Part shown: positions 33,513 to 41,439 of the stretch, in pieces
Numbering within the stretch: position 1 is the stretch's first letter
Layout: each line of letters opens with the position of its first letter
Source: Pseudomonas lactis
Lineage (GTDB): Bacteria; Pseudomonadota; Gammaproteobacteria; Pseudomonadales; Pseudomonadaceae
Length of the DNA stretch: 64,000 bases
Reading direction: 5' to 3'
Assembly (NCBI RefSeq): GCF_001439845.1
Contig: NZ_JYLO01000012.1
Location: 1-64,000 of the forward strand
Made by a program: the position numbers and the translations under genes
The notes under the pieces: model-generated
Seen by the model: only the letters and a program-made list of their open reading frames with translations
Database searches by the model: none
What the model was told of the DNA's origin: nothing

Positions 33513-33968
33513 TTATACGAAGCACAGTGACAGCGACTCGGCGATGTAAGCCGGCTTCTCCTGGCCTTCGATTTCCAGGGTGGCCGTGGCCTTGAACAGC
33601 CATTGGCCCGGCTTCTTCTCGGTGACGTCTGTGAGGGTGACGTTCAGGCGCACCTTGGAATTCACTTTCACCGGCTGGATAAAGCGCACGCTGTCCAGGC
33701 CGTAGTTGACGGCCATCTTCAAGCCTTCGGGCATGATCAGGATGTCTTCCATCAGCTTGGGCATCAGCGACAGCGACAGGAACCCGTGGGCGATGGTGCT
33801 GCCGAACGGGGTTTGCGCGGCCTTGACCGGGTCGACGTGGATGAACTGATGATCGCCGGTGGCTTCTGCGAACAGGTTGATACGCGCCTGGTCGATGGTG
33901 AGCCATTCGGAACGTCCCAGTTCCTTGCCGACGTAATCTTTGAGCTGCGCTACGGGTACATAGGGCAT
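33513..33968 (-). CDS. MaoC-type (R)-enoyl hydratase domain protein
   Basis: This 151-residue hot-dog-fold protein has the hydratase motif in INLFAEATGDHQFIHVDPVKAAQTPFGSTIAHGFLSLSL, with Asp and His in position for (R)-specific enoyl-CoA hydration, so activity is likely. A role in fatty acid or polyhydroxyalkanoate metabolism is inferred; the substrate is not known. ATG 33968 follows AAGGAG; the frame is open to 34001. A REPIN sits directly downstream, and it is probably a single-gene transcript. Confidence 0.88.
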   Translation of the reverse strand: MPYVPVAQLKDYVGKELGRSEWLTIDQARINLFAEATGDHQFIHVDPVKAAQTPFGSTIAHGFLSLSLMPKLMEDILIMPEGLKMAVNYGLDSVRFIQPVKVNSKVRLNVTLTDVTEKKPGQWLFKATATLEIEGQEKPAYIAESLSLCFV

Positions 33969-34150
33969 TGCGTCTCTCCTTGGTTCATCATTTTTGCCCA
34001 TCGGTAACGGGCGTTTTTATCGGTTACAGAGAACCAATGTAGATCATCATGGGCAATCAGCCCGGTCAACCCAAGATGCTTTTGGCGAATGCCGGAGCAT
34101 AGGGCGGGCATGCTTATAATGCGCGCGAGCGTTGAGGGGGAGAGAGCGGG

Positions 34151-34504
34151 ATGCTGTTACGTGGCCTGACCTGGCTGGTGCTGTTTCAATTGATCGGCAC
34201 CGCGATCAATCATTTGTTGGTGCCGGTGCTGCCGGGGCCGATCATCGGCTTGCTGCTGATGCTGGGCTTTCTGGTCTGGCGCGGTGAAGTCGGCGAGCCC
34301 CTGAGCCTGGCGGCCGGCAGCCTGTTGCGTTACCTGCCACTGCTGCTGGTGCCGCCGGCCGTGGGGGTGATGGTGTACGCCAAGGACATCGTGGCGGATT
34401 TCTGGGCCATCGTCGGGGCGTTGGTGTTGTCGCTGGTGATCGCCATGGGCTTTGTCGGTGTGCTGATGCAGCAGATGGTCAAGCGCAAGGAGAAGGACCA
34501 ATGA
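34151..34504 (+). CDS. LrgA/CidA-family membrane protein
   Basis: This 117-residue protein has four predicted membrane segments and a typical start (LLRGLTWLVLFQLIGTAINHLL...PGPIIGLLLMLGFL) and middle (GEPLSLAAGSLLRYLPLLLVPPAVGVMVY). LrgA/CidA proteins are holin-like and act with LrgB in control of murein hydrolase export, carbon overflow or programmed lysis. A purine-rich gggggagagagcggg precedes the ATG, and a TATAAT at 34115-34120 is a possible -10 box. It is coupled to lrgB by a 4-base overlap. Confidence 0.9.
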   Translation: MLLRGLTWLVLFQLIGTAINHLLVPVLPGPIIGLLLMLGFLVWRGEVGEPLSLAAGSLLRYLPLLLVPPAVGVMVYAKDIVADFWAIVGALVLSLVIAMGFVGVLMQQMVKRKEKDQ

Positions 34505-35217
34505 TCCTCGACTGGCAAGGCGCCTGGACGGCGGTCATTCATCACCCGCTGTTCGGTATCGGTATCACCCTGGGCGCCTATCAACTGGTGCTGGCGGGGT
34601 TCGAGAAAACCCGCTGGATCTTCCTGCAGCCGGTGCTGGTGTCGATGTTGCTGGTGATCGGCGTGCTGCTCACCTGCGGCCTGAGCTACGCCGAATACCG
34701 CAAGAGCACCGAGATCATGGGCATCCTGCTGGGGCCTGCGACCGTGGCCCTGGCGGTGCCGCTTTATCTGAACCTGCGACGGATTCGCCAATTGTTCTGG
34801 CCGATTTTTACTACGCTGGTGGTAGGCGGGGTATTGGCCACCGGCCTTTGTGTGGCGTTGGGGTGGTGGTTTGGTGCCGAACACAGAGTGCTGATGACCA
34901 TGGCGCCCAAGTCGGTGACCTCGCCGATTGCCATGCTGGTGGCCGAGCAGATCGGCGGCGTGGCGGCCTTGGCAGCGGTGTTCGTGTTGATCACTGGCGT
35001 GGTCGGCGCGATGATCGGCCCAGCGCTCTTGACGCGCCTGGGTGTACGCAGCCCCGAAGCGCGCGGCATGGCCTTGGGCATGACCGCCCACGCCGTCGGT
35101 ACTTCGGTGGCCCTGCAGGAAAGCGAAGAATGCGGCGCCTTCGCGGCGCTGGCCATGAGTTTGATGGGCGTGGCCACGGCGGTGTTCCTGCCGTTGGCGG
35201 TGTCGGTCATTGTTTAA
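34501..35217 (+). CDS. LrgB-family membrane protein
   Basis: This 238-residue protein has about six to seven membrane segments and carries the family tracts TAVIHHPLFGIGITLGAYQLV, GPATVALAVPLYLNL, and MAPKSVTSPIAMLVAEQIGG with ARGMALGMTAHAVGTSVALQESEECGAFAALAMSLMGVATAV. It partners LrgA in the same membrane. It overlaps lrgA by 4 bases (ATGA). The next gene, for a Lon-N-like protein, starts 23 bp after its stop and may be co-transcribed. Confidence 0.93.
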   Translation: MILDWQGAWTAVIHHPLFGIGITLGAYQLVLAGFEKTRWIFLQPVLVSMLLVIGVLLTCGLSYAEYRKSTEIMGILLGPATVALAVPLYLNLRRIRQLFWPIFTTLVVGGVLATGLCVALGWWFGAEHRVLMTMAPKSVTSPIAMLVAEQIGGVAALAAVFVLITGVVGAMIGPALLTRLGVRSPEARGMALGMTAHAVGTSVALQESEECGAFAALAMSLMGVATAVFLPLAVSVIV

Positions 35218-35239
35218 ACCAGGTTTTAAGGAAACCGTT

Positions 35240-35830
35240 ATGAGTCTGGCGCTATTCCCCCTCAACACTGTGCTGTTCCCAGGCTGCACCCTCGACTTGC
35301 AGATATTCGAGGCGCGCTACCTGGACATGATCGGCCGTTGCATGAAAAAGGGCGAAGGCTTTGGTGTGGTGTGCATCCTGGACGGCTCAGAGGTGGGCAT
35401 GGCCCCTGACGGTTATGCGCTTGTCGGTTGTGAAGCGCTGATTCGTGACTTCAAACAGCAGGACAACGGCCTGCTGGGCATTCGCGTCGAAGGGGGGCGT
35501 CGTTTCCGCGTGCATGAGACCGACGTGCAGAAAGACCAATTGCTGGTGGCCGACGTGCAATGGTTGCAAGAGTTGCCGGACCCGCCACTGGGCGAAGAAG
35601 ACGCCGACTTACTGGCGTTGCTTGAGGCCCTGGCCGAGCACCCGATGGTGGCTTCGCTGGACATGGGCGGTGACGTCGAAGGCCAGCAAGCCCTGGGCAA
35701 CCGGTTGGCCTATCTGCTGCCGTTTACCGAGGCCGACAAGATCGACTTGCTGCAACTGGACGACCCACAGCAACGCTTGGATGCGATCCAGATGTTGCTC
35801 GATGAACTGCAGGGCGAACTGTTCACCTGA
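35240..35830 (+). CDS. Lon N-terminal (substrate-binding) domain protein
   Basis: This 196-residue soluble protein is made only of the Lon substrate-binding domain: LALFPLNTVLFPGCTLDLQIFEARYLDMIG, then GFGVVCIL, IRDFKQQDNGLLGIRVEGGRRFRV, and a C-terminal helical bundle LLPFTEADKIDLLQLDDPQQRLDAIQMLL. There is no AAA or protease part. Role unknown; such proteins may feed substrates to, or compete with, Lon. ATG 35240 has AAGGAAA upstream; the frame is open from 35210. Confidence 0.9.
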   Translation: MSLALFPLNTVLFPGCTLDLQIFEARYLDMIGRCMKKGEGFGVVCILDGSEVGMAPDGYALVGCEALIRDFKQQDNGLLGIRVEGGRRFRVHETDVQKDQLLVADVQWLQELPDPPLGEEDADLLALLEALAEHPMVASLDMGGDVEGQQALGNRLAYLLPFTEADKIDLLQLDDPQQRLDAIQMLLDELQGELFT

Positions 35831-35900
35831 GGTTCGGATTTGCCTGACAGAGCTTTCAGACTTTGCTCGGTCGTCTCCACTGCGTCGCCTGCACTATTTT

Positions 35901-35922
35901 CCGATCACACAACAATGATCGG
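35901..35922 (+). promoter_or_regulatory. Hairpin overlapping the ribosome site of the 71-residue gene
   Basis: ccgatca (35901-35907) and tgatcgg (35916-35922) pair around an 8-base loop. The second arm includes the first bases of the Shine-Dalgarno sequence CGGAG used by ATG 35931. Folding of the message would limit translation, so this may be a regulatory or terminator-like element. Confidence 0.45.
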
Positions 35923-35930
35923 AGATAACC

Positions 35931-36146
35931 ATGATTCGGCTGACACCCTCGGAACAAGTCGCGTGGGACGCTTATTTCGTCAGCGTGACCACGCAATTAC
36001 TCCAGCAGCAAGCCACGCGGGGCGCGGAGTACATCGCCGAGCGCGCCGCCGAAGTGGCCGATGAGATGCTGCTGGAGCGCCGCGAACGTTGCGTTGAACG
36101 GCGCAGCGCCTCCGTGGACTGGATCGGCCCGGCCAAGGGTCAGTAG
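35931..36146 (+). CDS. Small helical hypothetical protein
   Basis: This 71-residue protein is rich in Arg, Glu and Ala, probably a helical hairpin (SEQVAWDAYFVSVTTQLL, then GAEYIAERAAEVADEMLLERRERC), with a Cys near the C-terminus. No family recognised. CGGAGA lies eight bases upstream of the ATG. Its stop region overlaps the end of the convergent DedA-PAP2 gene by 7 bp. Good codon use and a proper ribosome site favour a real gene. Confidence 0.6.
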   Translation: MIRLTPSEQVAWDAYFVSVTTQLLQQQATRGAEYIAERAAEVADEMLLERRERCVERRSASVDWIGPAKGQ

Positions 36147-37456
36147 GCGTACCTGAGCAGGGCGTGGGGCGTGCCGGTAAAGGCGATAAAACCGAGCACG
36201 GCTACCACGGCGGGCAGCACCAGCCACCAGGCTTTTTGCGACATGGCTGGCAATGGGCTGCGGTACTCGATTGCCGTCAGGCTGAACGCACACACGGTCA
36301 TGGCCAGCAACGTGCCGGCCAGGATGTCTGTAGGCCAATGGGCGCCCAGGTAGACCCGCGACAAGGCAATGAATGCCGCCGGAATGCAGCCCAACAGCAT
36401 CCAGGTCAGGCGCAGCCGCGTGGGTTGGCCGCGACCGGCCAATACCGCGAGCGCCAGGAAGAAGGCAAAGGCACCGGAGGCATGGCCGCTGGGCATGCTG
36501 AAGCTGGTCAGCGGGTCGGTGAGGATTTCCGGGCGGCCACGGGCAAAGAACAGCTTGGTGCCGGTGTTGATCACTGCCGCGCCGGCGAGGGTGGCGCCGA
36601 CAAACACGGCGTGGCGCCATTGCCGCGCTAGCAGCAACAGGCCAGTGAACACCGCGCTGGCGAAAAACATCTTCTTGAACTCGCCCAGTTGGGTGACCCG
36701 CACCATCACTTCGTCCAGCCACGGGCTGCGATGTTCCTGCACCAGGGCGCTCAGGCCCTGGTCGAAGTCATTGAGATGGGGGTAGCCGATAAACAGTGCG
36801 ATCAACAACACCAGGCTGGCGCAACCGATCCACAAGGTGGCGCGCCGATGCCCACGCCAACTGCTGTTCAAACTCAGCCCCAGCAGCACCGCCAGGCACG
36901 CCGCGATAATCGCCGCTTCCGGCCAGAAACCTTCCGGCAACGGCAGGCGGAACGCGGCGCCGGCGGCCCAGCCCGGCAGCAGATAGGCCACGGTCCAGCC
37001 CGCTGCGGCAATGATGCTCACGGCGGCGAAGCGCGGGAAGGGCATGTCGCACATACCCGCCACCATCGGCAGCATAGGGCGCAATGGTCCGATGAAACGC
37101 CCGACCAACAGGCTGGCAATCCCGTACTTGTGGAAGTAGGTTTCTGCGCCGTTCATCCATTCAGGATGCTGGCGCAGGCCGGGCAGGCGCCGGATGTTCT
37201 GATGGAAGTGGCGGCCCAGATAATAGGAAACGCCGTCGCCCAACAAACCGCCGAGGAAGCCCAGCAGCAGGGTTTCACTCAGCGACAGCGCACCGCTGCC
37301 AGCCAACGCGGCGATTGCAAACAGCAATACCGTGCCTGGCACGATCAACCCGGCAATCGCCAGACACTCCACGCACGCGACAATAAACACCGCCGCTGCC
37401 AGCCATTGTGGGTTGAGGGTCAACCAGCCGGTAATGCTATCGAGCCATTGGCCCAT
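36140..37456 (-). CDS. DedA-PAP2 fusion membrane phosphatase
   Basis: This 438-residue protein has an N-terminal DedA domain, about 1-195 (FIVACVECLAIAGLIVPGTVLLF, YYLGRHFHQN, RFIGPLRPMLPMVAG), fused to a C-terminal PAP2 acid phosphatase, about 235-400. The PAP2 signature is complete: KLFFARGRP (KX6RP), PSGHASGAFAF (PSGH) and SRVYLGAHWPTDILAG (SRxxxxxHxxxD). Such fusions probably dephosphorylate undecaprenyl or phosphatidyl-glycerol phosphates and flip the product, in the inner membrane. ATG 37456 follows GGAGTGG. It is a single gene, flanked by a REPIN upstream. Confidence 0.92.
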   Translation of the reverse strand: MGQWLDSITGWLTLNPQWLAAAVFIVACVECLAIAGLIVPGTVLLFAIAALAGSGALSLSETLLLGFLGGLLGDGVSYYLGRHFHQNIRRLPGLRQHPEWMNGAETYFHKYGIASLLVGRFIGPLRPMLPMVAGMCDMPFPRFAAVSIIAAAGWTVAYLLPGWAAGAAFRLPLPEGFWPEAAIIAACLAVLLGLSLNSSWRGHRRATLWIGCASLVLLIALFIGYPHLNDFDQGLSALVQEHRSPWLDEVMVRVTQLGEFKKMFFASAVFTGLLLLARQWRHAVFVGATLAGAAVINTGTKLFFARGRPEILTDPLTSFSMPSGHASGAFAFFLALAVLAGRGQPTRLRLTWMLLGCIPAAFIALSRVYLGAHWPTDILAGTLLAMTVCAFSLTAIEYRSPLPAMSQKAWWLVLPAVVAVLGFIAFTGTPHALLRYAY

Positions 37457-37502
37457 ACAATCCACTCCATGCATACATATTCAAAAACACTGAAGATTCA
37501 AT

Positions 37503-37591
37503 TGTGGGAGCGGGCTTGCTCGCGAATGCGGTGTGTCAGACACAGATTCCTACACTGACACGCCGCATTCGCGAGCAAGCCCGCTCCCACA
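37503..37591. repeat. REPIN 3
   Basis: The REP ends, TGTGGGAGCGGGCTTGCTCG and complement, extend inward as gaatgcggtgtgtcag / ctgacacgccgcattc, so that nearly the whole unit is one long imperfect hairpin. It lies between the DedA-PAP2 and glycosylase genes. Confidence 0.9.
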
Positions 37592-37617
37592 TTGGATCCG
37601 CTGTGTTGCGGATATCA

Positions 37618-38301
37618 TCAAATCAAAAAATAATCCCGGCCTTCGACCTGCCCCCGACGCAGCGGGTTCCGCGTGCAATAAGGCGCATAGCCAGCATCGA
37701 CGAAACGGTACATCAAGTGCTCATCGCGCCCACTGGGGATGCCCAGGCGCGTGGTCTGGATAATCTGCGTGGGCACTTGGCCCACGTCTTCGACATACAG
37801 CAGTTCCTGGTCGAAGCGCTTGGCGTCCCACATCGGCACTTTCAGTCCCAGTGCCTTGCACAGCAGCGTCTGGCCCGCACACAGCTTTTGCGAGGGGCGT
37901 GGGCTGCCATCGGGGTTGGGGTTGTTCAACAGCATCTGCGCCAGGCTCGCCGCGCCGGAAATGTCATCGACCCAGGGATAGGCCGATTTGATCAACACGG
38001 CATTGCCCGGGCCATGGGCGCTGAAGTTCAGCGAATCACCGCCACGGGCGTAGTACATGTAGATATGGCCACCATCCAGAAACAAAGCCTTACGCTTTTC
38101 TGTGTAGCCGAGTGAGGCGTGGCTGCCTTTTTCGGCCACGTAATAGGCTTCGGTTTCAATAATTCGCGCCGAAAGCCAGAGATCGCCCACGCGATGGCGA
38201 ATGACTTTTCCGAGTAGTTCGCGGGCAAGCAGTTGCGCGTCGCGGTCGAAGAAGCTATCGGGCAGGGGGCTGGCGGGGAGCTGGGGCAAAAAATCGGGCA
38301 T
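37618..38301 (-). CDS. Alkyladenine-type DNA-3-methyladenine glycosylase
   Basis: This 227-residue protein of the AAG/MPG fold excises 3-methyladenine and other alkylated or deaminated purines. Typical residues: ARELLGKVIRH near the N-terminus, IIETEAYY with catalytic Glu, DSLNFSAHGPGNAVLIKS, and PSQKLCAGQTLLCKALGLK. Start taken at ATG 38301 (MPDFLPQLP); a TTG at 38310 is less likely, and neither has a strong ribosome site. It is divergent from proA with 175 bp between. The message may be monocistronic. Confidence 0.92.
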   Translation of the reverse strand: MPDFLPQLPASPLPDSFFDRDAQLLARELLGKVIRHRVGDLWLSARIIETEAYYVAEKGSHASLGYTEKRKALFLDGGHIYMYYARGGDSLNFSAHGPGNAVLIKSAYPWVDDISGAASLAQMLLNNPNPDGSPRPSQKLCAGQTLLCKALGLKVPMWDAKRFDQELLYVEDVGQVPTQIIQTTRLGIPSGRDEHLMYRFVDAGYAPYCTRNPLRRGQVEGRDYFLI

Positions 38302-38436
38302 GGCGGTCAAGGGTTGATACGGCTAAATGTGACCGAATCATAACAACTCTCAGCTTAATTACGCCTGAACCTGGGGTTTTTACAGTTCATTTCGACCATC
38401 CGCCCCTCACCGCTGTCAGTCGGGCGGCGTCACAGC

Positions 38437-38442
38437 TATAAT
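38437..38442 (+). promoter_or_regulatory. Probable -10 box of the proA promoter
   Basis: TATAAT lies 35 bp before the proA ATG. The expected -35 position (38414-38419, tgtcag) matches weakly. This is probably the start of the long proA-nadD transcript. Confidence 0.4.
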
Positions 38443-38476
38443 CTGCCGCTTTCCTCTTTGCCAAGACTCCCTGACC

Positions 38477-39742
38477 ATGACTGAGTCCGTTCTTGACTAC
38501 ATGACCCGCCTGGGTCGCGCTGCCCGGCAGGCCTCGCGGTTGATCGCCCGTGCGAGCACCGCGCAGAAGAACCGTGCGCTGCTGGCGGCTGCCGATGCTC
38601 TGGATGCTTCGCGCTCCGAGCTGACTGCCGCCAACGAGCTGGACCTGACCAATGGGCGCGCCAATGGCCTGGAGCCAGCCTTGCTGGACCGCCTGGCGCT
38701 GACCCCGGCGCGTATCGACGACATGATCGAAGGCCTGCGTCAGGTGGCTAAGCTGCCTGATCCCATCGGTGAAATTCGCGACATGCGTTACCTGCCGTCC
38801 GGTATCCAGGTGGGCAAGATGCGCGTGCCCCTGGGCGTGATTGGCATCATCTATGAGTCGCGCCCGAACGTGACCATCGACGCCGCGAGCCTGTGCCTCA
38901 AGTCCGGCAACGCCACCATCCTGCGTGGCGGTTCCGAGGCGATCAACTCCAACCGCGCCATCGCCGCCTGCATCCAGCAGGGCCTGGCCGTGGCCGAGTT
39001 GCCGGCTGAAGTGGTGCAAGTGGTGGAAACCACCGACCGCGCCGCCGTGGGTGCCTTGATCACCATGCCGGAATTCGTCGACGTGATCGTACCGCGAGGT
39101 GGCAAGAGCCTGATCGAGCGCGTCAGCCGCGATGCCAAGGTGCCAGTTATCAAGCACCTGGACGGCGTCTGCCATGTGTTCATCGACATTGCCGCCGACC
39201 TCGACAAGGCGATCCGCATTGCCGACAACGCCAAGACCCACCGCTACGCGCCGTGCAACACCATGGAAACCCTGCTGGTGCACGCCGGCATTGCCGAGCG
39301 CGTGCTGCCGCCGCTGGCTGCCATCTACCGTGACAAGTCGGTAGAGCTGCGCGGTTGCGAGCGCACCCGGGCGTTGCTGGGCGCGGACGTCATCGAGGCG
39401 ACCGAGCAGGACTGGTACACCGAGTACACGGCCCCGATCCTGTCGATCCGCATCGTCGACGACCTGGACCAGGCCATCGAACACATCAATACCTATGGCT
39501 CCAAGCACACCGACGCCATCGTTTCCGAGCATTTCAGCGATGCCCGGCGTTTCCTCAACGAAGTGGATTCCGCTTCGGTGATGGTCAACGCCTCGACGCG
39601 TTTTGCCGACGGCTTCGAGTACGGCTTGGGGGCGGAGATCGGTATTTCCACCGACAAGCTCCACGCACGCGGCCCGGTGGGCCTCGAAGGGCTGACCAGT
39701 GAGAAGTACGTGGTGTTTGGCGACGGTCATGTGCGCACTTGA
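38477..39742 (+). CDS. proA: Gamma-glutamyl phosphate reductase
   Basis: This 421-residue NADPH-dependent enzyme of proline synthesis reduces gamma-glutamyl phosphate to glutamate semialdehyde. Of aldehyde dehydrogenase fold: PLGVIGIIYESRPNVTIDAASLCLKSGNATILRGG, then IVPRGGKSLIERV, and the catalytic Cys in HRYAPCNTMETLL. Standard length. First gene of the rightward cluster; its stop overlaps the nadD ATG by one base (TGATG). Confidence 0.97.
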   Translation: MTESVLDYMTRLGRAARQASRLIARASTAQKNRALLAAADALDASRSELTAANELDLTNGRANGLEPALLDRLALTPARIDDMIEGLRQVAKLPDPIGEIRDMRYLPSGIQVGKMRVPLGVIGIIYESRPNVTIDAASLCLKSGNATILRGGSEAINSNRAIAACIQQGLAVAELPAEVVQVVETTDRAAVGALITMPEFVDVIVPRGGKSLIERVSRDAKVPVIKHLDGVCHVFIDIAADLDKAIRIADNAKTHRYAPCNTMETLLVHAGIAERVLPPLAAIYRDKSVELRGCERTRALLGADVIEATEQDWYTEYTAPILSIRIVDDLDQAIEHINTYGSKHTDAIVSEHFSDARRFLNEVDSASVMVNASTRFADGFEYGLGAEIGISTDKLHARGPVGLEGLTSEKYVVFGDGHVRT

Positions 39743-40386
39743 TGACTAAACGCATCGGGCTGCTCGGCGGTACTTTCGACCCCGTGCACATCGGCCATTT
39801 GCGCAGTGCCCTGGAAGTTGCGGATGCCCTTGCGCTGGATGAGCTGCGCCTGCTGCCCAATTTCCGGCCGCCCCATCGCGACACGCCGCAGGTGGCCGCC
39901 GAGCAACGCCTGGAAATGGTGCGTGTTGCCGTAGAAGGTATATCGCCGCTGGTGGTGGACGATCGCGAACTCAAGCGCGATAAACCGTCCTACACTATCG
40001 ACACCCTGGAGCTGATGCGCGCCGAATTGGCCGCAGATGACCCACTGTTTCTGCTTTTGGGCTGGGACGCATTTTGCGGCCTGCCCTCTTGGCACCGCTG
40101 GGAGGAACTCCTCCAGCATTGCCACATCCTGGTTTTGCAACGCCCGGATGCCGACAGCGAACCGCCGGATGCCTTGCGCAACCTGCTGGCCGCGCGGTCG
40201 GTAAGTGACCCCTTGGCCCTGACCGGGCCGAACGGGAATATTGCATTCGTCTGGCAGACCCCGCTTGCGGTGTCCGCCACCCAGATCCGTCAACTGCTGG
40301 CCAGCGGGAAGTCGGTACGTTTCCTGGTGCCTGACGCGGTCCTGGCCTACATCGATGCGCACGGGCTTTACCGTGCGTCGAACTAA
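39742..40386 (+). CDS. nadD: Nicotinate-mononucleotide adenylyltransferase
   Basis: This 214-residue enzyme joins ATP and nicotinate mononucleotide to nicotinate adenine dinucleotide for NAD synthesis. Nucleotidyltransferase motif GGTFDPVHIGHLR at the N-terminus and ISxTxxR-like SATQIRQLL near the C-terminus are present, with LGWDAFCGLPSWHRWEELL between. The ATG (39742) overlaps the proA stop; a TTG one codon earlier is not needed. Followed by rsfS after 66 bp. Confidence 0.96.
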   Translation: MTKRIGLLGGTFDPVHIGHLRSALEVADALALDELRLLPNFRPPHRDTPQVAAEQRLEMVRVAVEGISPLVVDDRELKRDKPSYTIDTLELMRAELAADDPLFLLLGWDAFCGLPSWHRWEELLQHCHILVLQRPDADSEPPDALRNLLAARSVSDPLALTGPNGNIAFVWQTPLAVSATQIRQLLASGKSVRFLVPDAVLAYIDAHGLYRASN

Positions 40387-40452
40387 AAAGGCGCGCTTGA
40401 ACGCACGAACCGTGCAGCAAGCGCCCGAACATACGAGCAAAACGAGTTTTAT

Positions 40453-40947
40453 ATGACGAACAAAGACGTAAGCAAAGTTAAGCGCAAAGGCACCTTCAAA
40501 AGCGCACCGCTGCCGGTTGAAGCCCATGTTGGCCCGGAACTGGCTGGCGAAGAGCTGGTGAAAGTCGCCGTGGCTGCCCTGGAAGACGTTAAAGCCCAGG
40601 ACATCCAGGTGCTGGACGTGCGCGACAAGCAGAGCATCACCGACTTCATGATCATCGCCACCGGTACCTCCAACCGCCAGATCGGCGCGATGCTGGACAA
40701 GGTTCGTGAAGCCGTCAAAGCCCAGGGCGTCAAGCCATTGGGTGAAGAAGGCAAGGGCGACAGCGACTGGGTGTTGCTGGACATGGACGATGTGATCGTT
40801 CACATGATGACCTCCAACGCTCGCCAGTTCTACGACCTGGAGCGTCTGTGGAAAGGCGCCGAGCAGAGCCGTGCTGCCGATGGCAAGCACCACAGCCCGG
40901 AAGTGGGCCACGCGCACTTCGACAAGCTCAACAAAGACCAGGAATAA
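40453..40947 (+). CDS. rsfS: Ribosomal silencing factor
   Basis: This 164-residue Iojap/RsfS protein binds L14 (uL14) of the large subunit and blocks subunit joining when nutrients are low. Core motifs: LVKVAVAALEDVKAQDIQVLDVRD, SITDFMIIATGTSNRQIGAMLD, GDSDWVLLDMDDVIVHMMTSNARQFYDLERLW. About 30 N-terminal residues (basic, MTNKDVSKVKRKGTFK) are extra compared with the shortest family members, and the ribosome site at ATG 40453 is weak, so the start may be internal. Coupled in order with rlmH. Confidence 0.94.
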   Translation: MTNKDVSKVKRKGTFKSAPLPVEAHVGPELAGEELVKVAVAALEDVKAQDIQVLDVRDKQSITDFMIIATGTSNRQIGAMLDKVREAVKAQGVKPLGEEGKGDSDWVLLDMDDVIVHMMTSNARQFYDLERLWKGAEQSRAADGKHHSPEVGHAHFDKLNKDQE

Positions 40948-40956
40948 GGAACGGCT

Positions 40957-41424
40957 GTGCGCCTGCGTCTGATCGCTGTCGGTTCACGCATGCCCAAGTG
41001 GGTGGAAGAAGGCTGGCACGAATATGCCAAGCGTCTGCCCGCTGAGCTGTCGCTTGAGCTGGTGGAAATACCGCTCAATACCCGGGGCAAGAACGCCGAC
41101 GTGGCGCGCTTTATCCGTCAGGAAGGCGAAGCCATGCTGGCCAAGGTCGGCCCCAATGAGCGCATCGTCACCCTTGAAGTGCACGGCAAGCCCTGGAGCA
41201 CCGAGCAACTGGCGGTGGAACTGGATCGCTGGCGCCTGGATTCGCGCACGGTCAATTTCATGGTCGGCGGCCCCGAAGGGCTGGCGCCGGAAGTCTGTGC
41301 GCGAGCCGATCAGCGCTGGTCGCTGTCGGCGCTGACGTTGCCGCACCCGTTGGTAAGGATTCTGATCGGTGAACAGCTGTATCGCGCCTGGACAGTTCTG
41401 TCCGGGCACCCTTACCACAAATAG
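40957..41424 (+). CDS. rlmH: 23S rRNA pseudouridine-1915 N3-methyltransferase
   Basis: This 155-residue SPOUT-class methyltransferase modifies pseudouridine 1915 in helix 69 of 23S rRNA. Motifs [19 protein letters not shown], then [29 protein letters not shown] and [20 protein letters not shown] form the trefoil knot that holds S-adenosylmethionine. Starts with GTG at 40957, preceded by AAGGAA six bases upstream; no better ATG. Nine bases lie between the rsfS stop and this GTG. Confidence 0.96.
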
Positions 41425-41439
41425 TCTGCGCCGCCCCCG

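Noticed and set aside
34115..34120. TATAAT as a full promoter for lrgA
   Set aside because: No convincing -35 at 16-18 bp; mentioned within the gene entry only.
38387..39730. Long minus-strand frame opposite proA
   Set aside because: Antisense of a core gene; the protein has no recognisable motif and covers proA almost exactly.
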